Positions 45,493 to 54,400 of a DNA stretch of 64,000 bases are shown piece by piece. A program made the position numbers and the translations under genes. The notes below the pieces were generated by a model. The model was not told the DNA's origin. It ran no database searches and saw nothing but the letters and a program-made list of their open reading frames with translations. This DNA is from Betaproteobacteria bacterium HGW-Betaproteobacteria-9 (GTDB taxonomy: Bacteria > Pseudomonadota > Gammaproteobacteria > Burkholderiales > Burkholderiaceae_C), in the NCBI GenBank assembly GCA_002842215.1, contig PHCC01000022.1, forward strand, positions 1-64,000, in the 5' to 3' direction. Each line of letters opens with the position of its first letter. Position 1 is the stretch's first letter.

Positions 45493-47538
45493 TTATTCGG
45501 CAAGCGCCTTCAGCAACGCATCGCGACCGTCCTGGTAGAACTCGATATCCAGTTTGGTCGCCATGTCATCTGAAAGGTCGAACAGCTGGCGCCGACAGGA
45601 CACAGGAAGCAGCAAGGCCTTGGCGCCCTTTTCCACTGCGATTTCGGCAAGCGTCACGGCGTTGTGAATCGGCTCGATGGTGCCGCCGAGGGTTACCTCG
45701 CCGACGACCACCAGGCCGCCTCGAACAGATTTCTTGAGTAGGGCACTGGACAAGGCGATGAGTGCACCCACGCCGGTCTTGGCGCCCGCCTTAGCAGCGT
45801 CGAACCCTCGCAATTGCACCGAGAACTCGTGAGAGCGCGGGTCACGGTCGCCCACCAGCTGCTGGGCGCGGGCATACAGGTTTTGCTCCGCACAGCGGAT
45901 GGACTCTTTGAACGCAGCGGGCACAGGGTTGTTGAGCACCCGGACACCACTGCCCGGCCCCTCGTTCACCTCCAATCGGAAGAGCCCAGGGTGCTCCTCG
46001 TCCCCGCCAGGGCTCAGCACCCAAATCTGCCCACTCTCCAGCGGCTCGTCACCAATGCCCCCCTGGCTCTGTAGCTCGGGGGTGCTGACAAACTTTTCGA
46101 CTCCCTCGGCCCCCATGGTGTAGCTGAAGTGGGTATTACGGAACTCGGCTGCACCAATGCGCTTCTGCTGCTCCTTGACCCGGCGGCGCACTTCAAGCGC
46201 CAGTCGTACCGCCCACTCCAGGTCTTCGTCACTGACAGCCATGTCCGAGCCTGGATACAGCAGCTTCAGCAGACCGCTCACCGTCTTGTTGACGCCGTTG
46301 AGGTCGCGCCCCGACAGCGCCCCGCCCCACCGTACACGCCCCTGCAATGTGGAGACCCGACTCTGGCTGCGTAGCTGGGTGAAGCACTCCGACAGGAAAT
46401 CGCTCACGAGACCGAAATGGGTCGTGAACAAACCTGGATTGAGTTTGGGCACATCCCAGCCAGGCAAAAAGCAATGGATGCGGTCCATGAACGCCGTGTC
46501 ATCCCGCATCTCAGGCGGCAGTGGCCCAAACAGGTGCCCCACGCGCTGCTGGTGCTCCACGTCCACATCGAAGTTACCGACCAGCACGATGGAGCCATCG
46601 GCCCGGATGCTCTCCTTGCCACGGGAGAACTCGCCGCTCTCCATGTAGCCCTTCATGATGTTCACACCGTCCTTGGAGTCGAACGACACCCCGGACACCT
46701 CGTCGAAACAGACCACGTCGTACTGGCAGACCAAGCCACGCGCACCGTTCTGGTTGTTCACGAACATCTTGGCCACCGTGGCCTTGCCTCCGGAAATCAA
46801 GTGCGCATAGGGCGAGACCTGCTGGAACAAGTGCGATTTGCCGGTTCCGCGAGGCCCCAGCTCCACCAGGTTGTAGTTGCGCTCCACGAACGGCACCATG
46901 CGAAGCAACAGCGAGTCCTTGGCTCTCTCAGACAGCGTCTCTGGCTCAAAGCCTACGCTGCGCAACAACAGGTCGCGCCACTCTGCGGTCGTGAATTGTT
47001 CGCGCCCCTTGGCCAGCACGTCCAACACTTCGCGCTTGGACAACTGAATGGCACGCAGCGCGTCAACGCCAAAGGGACGCCCACCTTTTTCCTGAGCAAT
47101 GGATGCGTCGTACCCGAGGGTGATTTCGGCGTAGAAGCCGCCCGTGAGCATCCGCTCGTTCTCCTTGACCATCTCTGGCGTCAACCGCACATCGTTCAAG
47201 CGCAGGCTGGGGAGACTGGCTACGTAGGAATCGGTTTTGGAGTCCAGTCGTGCCGTGATGATGTCGATGATTTTCACGGAGCCAGACTCGCGGGCTCGGG
47301 CCTTGAAGAGCTCTTCTTCGCCTGCCTTCACCGTGCGCGATGCCAACTGACGTTGAACGATGTCCAGGCCTTCTTGGATTTCTGCTTCGTCGGTCGTTGC
47401 GCAGTAGCGCCCCAGCAGAAACTCCACCACGTAGGTAGGCACTGGGAACTGGCGGCTGAACGTGCGCACCAGGTCTTTGCGCACCACATATCCCTCAAAT
47501 GCCTGTGTGGCTTTTCGGTCGAGTTCATCGAGCTGCAT
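45493..47538 (-). CDS. brxL: BREX-system protein BrxL (Lon-like ATPase)
   Basis: A 681-aa AAA+ protein. The N-terminal domain QAFEGYVVRKDLVR is the BrxL opening. Walker A is GPRGTGKSH near residue 227 and Walker B VVCFDEVSG near 273. The C-terminal domain aligns with Lon protease, but the catalytic PSAG serine position reads AKTG and the Lys helix reads NAVTLAEIA, so the Ser-Lys dyad is absent. BrxL is known as a DNA-binding MCM-like ring needed for phage restriction in BREX. It is the last gene of the long minus-strand operon, 95 bp behind PglZ. Confidence 0.9.
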   Translation of the reverse strand: MQLDELDRKATQAFEGYVVRKDLVRTFSRQFPVPTYVVEFLLGRYCATTDEAEIQEGLDIVQRQLASRTVKAGEEELFKARARESGSVKIIDIITARLDSKTDSYVASLPSLRLNDVRLTPEMVKENERMLTGGFYAEITLGYDASIAQEKGGRPFGVDALRAIQLSKREVLDVLAKGREQFTTAEWRDLLLRSVGFEPETLSERAKDSLLLRMVPFVERNYNLVELGPRGTGKSHLFQQVSPYAHLISGGKATVAKMFVNNQNGARGLVCQYDVVCFDEVSGVSFDSKDGVNIMKGYMESGEFSRGKESIRADGSIVLVGNFDVDVEHQQRVGHLFGPLPPEMRDDTAFMDRIHCFLPGWDVPKLNPGLFTTHFGLVSDFLSECFTQLRSQSRVSTLQGRVRWGGALSGRDLNGVNKTVSGLLKLLYPGSDMAVSDEDLEWAVRLALEVRRRVKEQQKRIGAAEFRNTHFSYTMGAEGVEKFVSTPELQSQGGIGDEPLESGQIWVLSPGGDEEHPGLFRLEVNEGPGSGVRVLNNPVPAAFKESIRCAEQNLYARAQQLVGDRDPRSHEFSVQLRGFDAAKAGAKTGVGALIALSSALLKKSVRGGLVVVGEVTLGGTIEPIHNAVTLAEIAVEKGAKALLLPVSCRRQLFDLSDDMATKLDIEFYQDGRDALLKALAE

Positions 47539-47633
47539 CGTCTTTGCCTTTTCATGGTCCCGCCCTGTGGCGGTCGCCGTTGTTTCTATGTTCGTTTGCA
47601 GGTAACCCGGGTAACAAGCGCGGTCTCAGTCGT

Positions 47634-49958
47634 TCATCCGCCCACTGTGGTCGCTTGCTTTTGCAGAACCTCACCGTCAGCACTCAGCACCACCACCACG
47701 GCCGCAGCACCCATGTGGTCGTCATCGGCAACGGCCAGGCTGGCTTTGCCACCGTCCAGTGCCTTGACGCTCGCGGCCAGGGTGCTGCTACCCAGCGCAG
47801 CTTTGCTGCGAATATCCACACGGAGGCCTGGCGCGGCGCCCTCCACCACCACAGTGCAGCGCAAGCCCTTCCACGCGACAGACTGAATCGTGACATTCAC
47901 CGAGGCGACGCTTGTGCCAGCGCAATCCAACTGCAACACCGGCACCAAGCATTCTTGCAAGCTAATTCCGCCATGGGCGTATTCAGCGCCAGCAATGAAG
48001 TTGGACACCCCTGGTGCATAGGCGACCTGGACGTCCTTGCACCAGTCCCATCCAAAGGTCAGCGGCGTTCCGTGAGCGCTGTCCTTCAACACCGCACACC
48101 GTCCCCACCGCGTCTCGGTTTGGTGTTTGGGCATCTCGGACTTCGGCAGACCACCCGGCATCAATAACCACCCATGGTCGGTCACCACACGAACCCGCTT
48201 CCACCCAGCTGCAAAAAGCTCCTCGACACGTTCGACCACCTGGTCCAGTTGTGTGTCCAGGTCTCTTGCAAGGCGAACACCATGCTCATGGCCATAGTGG
48301 TCGAGGTCTCCTGCTTCCGTCCACCCCAACCCTTTCGGGTCGCCGGTTTCGTGCTTGTCCAGGGGTTGCACACCTTTTTCAGACAGAAGCTTCCGCAGGT
48401 TGTGGCCCGACAGCGGCTTACCATCAGAGGCGACCCGGGGTTCAAATTCCGTGTCGCTGGCTGTACCCGCAATATGGGTCGCCACTGGCGAACACCAGGC
48501 CTTACCGGAGGCGGTCACCGAAGGGAGGCTCGTCCACTGTGACGACAGACTGGTCTTCCCCAGGCTCGCCAACCTTTGCTGCAACCTGACCGCTACGTCG
48601 TAGCGCAGTCCATCGACAAAAACTGTGCACGCGCCAGCCCCATGGCTACTAGCCTGTTCAGTCGGGACAAGCGATAACCCACCAGTGTCCTTGGCCGCGT
48701 CTTGCAATCGACGCGCCGACCCCTCCAACCAAGGCAAATACATCGCTCGCAGCGCAGCGCTCACGGCCTCAAGGTCGGCTTTGGATTGAACGCTGGCCAG
48801 CGCCTGCATTGCTGCTTCGTCCACGCGCCAGCCGTTGGTCTGGTAGTCCGTGGCCAACTCTGCAGGTGTTTTCCCAATCGGCAAGGAAGCGCTCAGTTCT
48901 GCCACTTGGGCCAAATGCGCTAACGCCTCCGCCAGGGGAGAACGACCCATGCGTGCCCAAAGCCATGACCGGCGCAGGCCATGCTCCTTTTCCGCGGCCA
49001 GAACGGCCGTCCTTGCCTGCGCTGCAACCATGCCTGCACAAGCGGACAGCGCATAGCGCAACGCGGACTCGCCTTGTTCGTTTGCTTGGGGATAGCCCGC
49101 CAACGTCTCCTGTTCCGGGAACAGACCCAGCTGAGGCGGCTGAATCTTGGCAAGTAGACCGAAGATTCCGGGGAAGCTGGCAAAGGAGTCTTTGTATAGC
49201 TCGGCCACAGCAGCCCACTTGCCATCTCCCTTGGCCAGTCGCTCAGCGGCAATGAGCACACCGTCAGCAGTGGGGTCGAAGCCGAAGTCGGCTTTGCAGC
49301 GCTTGAAGAAGACATCCCACAACACATCGCCCCATTGGTTCCGGGCCGAGGCGGGGTCATTCATCCAAAACAACACGTCACGTGTCGGATTCGGTGCCAT
49401 CAAACCGAGAAGCCACTCAGCATTGACTTGTCGACCCTTGAGCTCGCCCACCGAGTAGTCAAGCAAGACCTCTGCCTCCAGCGCCTGCTGCAGCGCCTCT
49501 TGGGTCACCTTGTCCTGGGCAACATCCAACCCCAGCCCTCCTGTCTTGGACGACAGAAACGCAGAAACGGTCCAGTCTTTCCCATTGGCCTGACTCCAGA
49601 AGCTCCCTCGGTACTGCAGTTCGGCGAGCGGCTGCAAGTCCCTGGGACAAGACTCAATTGCCCTCAGGTCCGCCTTGCTGACCCCGGGCAAATACACGAC
49701 CGGTACCACGCCAGGTTTCAACAGTTGAATGCCGCCTCCAATGACGGTCTTCAGCCAAATGCTCGGCCCTTGACGCAACTCTGGCTGGTATTGCCCGAGC
49801 TTCAGGAGACCGGGCACAACATCGGCTAGGGACGGGACCACATGCTGCCACTGACGCTCCGGGTCCGGCCAGAGCACCGCCGCGGGAACGGTCATCAGTG
49901 AGCGGTTGACCTTCGCAGCGGATAGGAGCGCTTCAGCAAGCTTCGACTTGATGTTCAT
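47634..49958 (-). CDS. pglZ: BREX/Pgl phosphatase-like protein PglZ
   Basis: A 774-aa protein. The C-terminal PglZ domain (alkaline-phosphatase superfamily) shows TVFVDGLRYD near residue 449, YGHEHG near 560 and VTDHGWLL near 593, metal-ligand motifs of the fold. The N-terminal half is helical and variable. PglZ is the common marker of BREX and Pgl systems and binds the PglX methyltransferase in characterised systems. The ATG at 49958 lies 10 bp after the upstream stop; no strong ribosome-binding site is seen, so it may depend on coupling. Confidence 0.9.
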   Translation of the reverse strand: MNIKSKLAEALLSAAKVNRSLMTVPAAVLWPDPERQWQHVVPSLADVVPGLLKLGQYQPELRQGPSIWLKTVIGGGIQLLKPGVVPVVYLPGVSKADLRAIESCPRDLQPLAELQYRGSFWSQANGKDWTVSAFLSSKTGGLGLDVAQDKVTQEALQQALEAEVLLDYSVGELKGRQVNAEWLLGLMAPNPTRDVLFWMNDPASARNQWGDVLWDVFFKRCKADFGFDPTADGVLIAAERLAKGDGKWAAVAELYKDSFASFPGIFGLLAKIQPPQLGLFPEQETLAGYPQANEQGESALRYALSACAGMVAAQARTAVLAAEKEHGLRRSWLWARMGRSPLAEALAHLAQVAELSASLPIGKTPAELATDYQTNGWRVDEAAMQALASVQSKADLEAVSAALRAMYLPWLEGSARRLQDAAKDTGGLSLVPTEQASSHGAGACTVFVDGLRYDVAVRLQQRLASLGKTSLSSQWTSLPSVTASGKAWCSPVATHIAGTASDTEFEPRVASDGKPLSGHNLRKLLSEKGVQPLDKHETGDPKGLGWTEAGDLDHYGHEHGVRLARDLDTQLDQVVERVEELFAAGWKRVRVVTDHGWLLMPGGLPKSEMPKHQTETRWGRCAVLKDSAHGTPLTFGWDWCKDVQVAYAPGVSNFIAGAEYAHGGISLQECLVPVLQLDCAGTSVASVNVTIQSVAWKGLRCTVVVEGAAPGLRVDIRSKAALGSSTLAASVKALDGGKASLAVADDDHMGAAAVVVVLSADGEVLQKQATTVGG

Positions 49959-49968
49959 GATGTGGCTG

Positions 49969-51459
49969 TCAAACGGGGAGCCGCGGCTGGATATCTGAAT
50001 ATGCGAGGAAGGAGCACGCCTCGAAAAGCGACTGTGGCCGACTCGGTCCCGCCTCCTTGTTGGGTGACCACCGTCCACAGTAACGGCTGCCATTGGCTGA
50101 GTCCAACATCAACTGATGGGCCAATCGCAAGTGCTTGGGCTGCGTAGAGACAAACCCAAACGGGATTCGTGCTCCCGGCACAGCTGGCAAGGGTGCATGC
50201 AACAGAACGGCCGCAAACCGCCCCGGGTAGAGCAGAACCTCCAGAGAGGAGTGCCAGCGAGTGTTCGCCAACTCGGAAGGCCTGAACAAATGCAGTTCAA
50301 CCAACCCGGTGTTCGAATACTTGCCCCTCACAGACGCCTCTTGACGCTCTTCGGCCCTATCAAGCACGTACAAATCGTCTCCCTTGCCCGTGGTTTTTAG
50401 GGCCTTTCGGAACGCTTCCACAGACTGTCTGAAGTCTTCTCCACGTCCCCAGAAATCGTAGTCGGGCGCGAGCCAGCCCAAGGAACCAAGATGCGACGGC
50501 TGTCCTCTGTATCCGGAACGGGCTTCATGTATGTAAGCCAGCAGCCTGTCACGATTACTCTTGAGGTATGTGGAGCCAAACAAAGGCTGAACACCTTTGG
50601 GGCCTTCCAAGCCGCGTTCGACATCCAAGGCCAACTTGTGAGCGTTGAAGTCAGGCCCAACAACGTATGGCCTGAGGAAGTCCAGCTCAAAGAGCTCTAT
50701 GAACTCGTCCGAGTGATTGCCCTCGACTTGTGCATTCGCCTCCAACGAGGCGGCAACACGCTCGCGAAATTCGGTCAACAACTGCATACTGGCACCAGCC
50801 TCAAACTCGTTGGGGAGCTTGGCACTGACGACGTTCTTTGCATCAATCTCCAAGCTGACCGTCAACGGAACAAAGCCTGGCTTGCGAGCCTCCACGCTTT
50901 CAATCGAATGAACGCCGTAAGACCTTTCGCGCTCCTCGCCGCGCGAACGCGCCGTCTCTCGCTCGATGCGGGCGAAGCTCTCTCTGTAAGCACGACGCGC
51001 CATCTCCAAGCTGTTTCCCACCAGTTCCGTCGGCGGATTCAGCTTCACCCAATTCGCAGTAGCGAACGCAAATTCGGCCCGCCCCAGCATGGAGAAAGTC
51101 AACAAATCAAATGGCACGACATCTGTGCGTCGCTTGAGCTTTGTCACCCAAGGGTAGTCGTCCGGGGATGACTCGAAGCGTTGACGCATCTCTTCGCTGA
51201 GGGTCAGCTCGTCCTCCGACAAGCTGACGTAGCCTTGGCGGTTCAACGACTCTATGACAGAGAGGGCTTCAGCCTCGGAGAATCCGAAATAGTCCCTGAA
51301 ACCTCCCAGCGACACGCGTCCACAAGTGTGAAGAAGCCGGAGCACGAACTCTGTCACCGCAGGCAATCGCTCCTGGGTGGAAATGAAGGCGGTCACCTTG
51401 AAAGGCTGAACCGGCAAAGCAAAGGTGATTCGGTTGAACGGTGCGTGGTCGACGCTCAT
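49969..51459 (-). CDS. unknown winged-helix defence-operon protein
   Basis: A 496-aa protein I cannot assign. Residues ~25-85 (VLRLLHTCGRVSLGGFRDYF, EAEALSVIESLNRQGYVSLS) look like a winged helix. The remainder is alpha/beta, with FGSTYLKSNRDRLLAYIHEA and RWHSSLEVLLYPGRFAAVLL. I looked for phospholipase-D HxK motifs, because Mokosh systems pair a helicase with such a protein, but none are visible. The ATG overlaps the stop of the giant kinase-helicase (ATGA), so it is coupled to that gene and likely its partner. Confidence 0.75.
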   Translation of the reverse strand: MSVDHAPFNRITFALPVQPFKVTAFISTQERLPAVTEFVLRLLHTCGRVSLGGFRDYFGFSEAEALSVIESLNRQGYVSLSEDELTLSEEMRQRFESSPDDYPWVTKLKRRTDVVPFDLLTFSMLGRAEFAFATANWVKLNPPTELVGNSLEMARRAYRESFARIERETARSRGEERERSYGVHSIESVEARKPGFVPLTVSLEIDAKNVVSAKLPNEFEAGASMQLLTEFRERVAASLEANAQVEGNHSDEFIELFELDFLRPYVVGPDFNAHKLALDVERGLEGPKGVQPLFGSTYLKSNRDRLLAYIHEARSGYRGQPSHLGSLGWLAPDYDFWGRGEDFRQSVEAFRKALKTTGKGDDLYVLDRAEERQEASVRGKYSNTGLVELHLFRPSELANTRWHSSLEVLLYPGRFAAVLLHAPLPAVPGARIPFGFVSTQPKHLRLAHQLMLDSANGSRYCGRWSPNKEAGPSRPQSLFEACSFLAYSDIQPRLPV

Positions 51460-54400
51460 GAACGGAACTCCTGTGCCTTCACGATGGTGGCTCGGTTTGC
51501 CTCGCTCAACGACTCGATTTTCTTGAGCACCTGCCCCAGAGGTAAACCGGTGTTCTTGCCGCGCCACATAGGTGCAGCCCCCACCACCACCAAGCGCTCC
51601 ATAGCACGCGACATCGCCACATTGATGCGATTTGGAAGTCGCAAGAATCCTGGACTTTGTTGTGGGTTGTTTCGAACCGTTGACAGAATGACGATACGGT
51701 TCTCCTTGCCCTGGTAGCTGTCCACAGTGTCAATCTTCACCAACCGCCGTAGGTCCGCGGGAATCCATCGAGCCTCGCTTTTCAAGCGGTTCAGCACTTC
51801 ACGTTGTTTGGAATACATGCAGATGATGCCAATGATGGGCTCACCATGCTGCAAGCCTTCCTTCAGTGCCCGTACCAAGCCAGGACTCAGAACCAGTGAC
51901 TTGAGAACATTCATCACCACGCCGGCTTCTGTGTCGTTCCAGCAGTCGATTCGGTCAGGCGAGTTGCTCTCCATTGCGCTTCTGCCGAGACTCGATGTGT
52001 CGACCCAACACACTTCATGACGGAGCTGCAGAGGTAGCAGGCTGGTGTCCAACCAGGATGCGGCCCTACCCGTCGCAAGATTGCTTCCGTAAAAGACCTC
52101 AGACACCAACTCACCAATGGCCGGAGCCATACGGTACTGTTCTTTGAAGGAAGCCCCGACTGCTCGCCCGTAGGGAGAGTCGAAAACCCGCTCAAAGTCG
52201 CTTGAAAAGGCCAACGAGTCGACGGCATAGCCGAGCTTTTTGGAAACGGCATGTCGAACTTCTTGGTCGAAGGTCGGTGGCAGTTGCTTGTGGTCCCCCA
52301 CCAGCAAAATGCGGCGGCCCGTCTGCATCGCAACGGCCAGCTCGCTTGGTGCAGCACGCCCCGCCTCGTCAATGACCACCCAGTCGTACATGTTCTGGAT
52401 GACGCCTGCTGCTCGTCGACCAATCCCCACCAAAGTCCCAGCGACCACTGTTCGCGACTTGGCCAGGAATTCGACGAAATTTGCAGCGGGCTCGCCCAGC
52501 GTCTTGAGCCAATCATCAGACATCTTCAGCAGCCGACGAAGGCGTTCAACAGCCTGTGGCGACTGAACTTCATATTGGGTTACGAGTTGCTCAAAAAGGT
52601 CGTCCATCACCTCTCCGAGCTGAACTTCTCCCACGCTGTACTGGTAGTCCCGTTTGCAAACCTCCTGCAGCGCCTCCGTTAGCTGACGACCTCGTTGAAT
52701 GCTCACATCCTCGTCCGTATGTTCCTGTGAATTTGCCTTCTTTCGACCAGAGGACGGTTCCGGCACATCCGTGACCAAAGCCGAAATCTGCTCGACCAAA
52801 CGCCCAACGTTGACATGGAGCCTCACCGCGGCCGCAGCAAAGTCCGAAGCGAGTCCCATCTCGGTAGCAAGGCGGACGACACGTTCCTTGTACTCGGCTT
52901 TGAAGCGCTCCCTGTACGACTGCTCAATCGAAGACGAATGAAGGTGCCGAATCGTCTCTGAAGCGGCCGATTCGTGCCCTAACCGAACAGCATCAAAAGC
53001 GATACCCTTCGACTCGAACAACTCCAGCGCTTTCTCTAGGGCGTTGTTGACCGCTTCATGAGCCTGGCTGACCACCAGCACCCGGCGCGCGCCCTCCTTT
53101 GTCACCAGGTAGTGCAGCAGCGAAGCAATAAACCATGTCTTACCGGTACCGGGCGGCCCCTGCAGAAGGCTCAATGGTCCAAACTGCAGCGCCTTGCGAA
53201 ACGCCTCTCTCTGGCTCTCATTCAGGCTCTTGTTACCTTGAGAGTAGGCGTTGAGTGCCTCCTCTGAAGGACACAGGAACTGCATGGGAACGGGCTGCGC
53301 ACCAGCAGACTGGAAGTAGCTCATCAAGTCGGGCACCACGGAGCGACCTTGAAGAATTCGCTCCACCGCAGCAGCACGACGAGTCAACGAGGCGCTCTCC
53401 ATGTTGCTGCGCAATCTCAGCTTGTCGCCAGGCTTCGGTGGCTTTCCACTCCAACGTTCAATGGCAAGCTCGGCATTGGCACCCAGAAAAGTGTCCCTGA
53501 GCTCCAGGTCGCCACACCGCCGCCACAGCCCTTCCGCGTTTGGCTTCTCAACCCAGGTCAAGTCGTCAATGTCGGGGTCAAAGCCCGCACCATCGAGTGA
53601 ACAGGGAACCAGCATCTGATGTTCACGCTGCGGATTGCGCCGAGGCTCCCCTACCACCGTGGCAATCGGCAACGAATCTTCCTCGGCTGCGAGCAGCGCC
53701 TGCCAAAGCTCTTCAACATCAATCTTGGGCTGTTGCTCAGCCGATGACACGGGTTGGTCTGTATCAACCTCCAGTTCCGAGACCGGCAAGGCCGGGGCGG
53801 GAACACCCCCCTCCAGTAGACCGTCCTCCGCAGCCTGAAACGACTGCTCCCCGAACTGCTCGCACCACTCTTCCAACGACGGCTCCAGGTCAGACACTTC
53901 GTGTCTGGAACCATCTGCAACCGAAAGACGCGCGCGAAACCGACCGAGACACTTGTCTTGTGTCCAGATGAGCTGGGTGAGGTCAATCGGACGAACCATC
54001 ACCCAAGAAGCTCGCCGCTCCGCAGGGCTCCATTCCACGGTCAGTCTTGCGCCAGCTCCCGTCAAATGGACCAATTTTGAGCCAGGGTGCTTTCGTGAGT
54101 CTTCCATCGTGAGATAGAAGTACCCGTTATCCCCCTGCAGTTCACCCGCGGGCACACCCGTTGCTGAAAGGCCGCGAATCGTCACGGCATAAGGGACCAC
54201 ATCGGGAAGGTCAGTGGACTGCCCCTTACCGTCCAGTGCACTTTGAAGCGGCTCCAGCGCGGAAACCTGACGCTCAGTCAGCAGGCGCTGAACCTCTTCA
54301 TGCACCAGCTCCAAACCCAGCAGGTTGTCCGCTGACTGCCCCTTGAACAACAGTTCGTCGAGTACAACCGCCAAGGCATAACGGTCCCTGGCCAGCGGAG

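Noticed and set aside
49969..51459. Phospholipase D-like Mokosh partner
   Set aside because: No HxKxxxxD motif is present.
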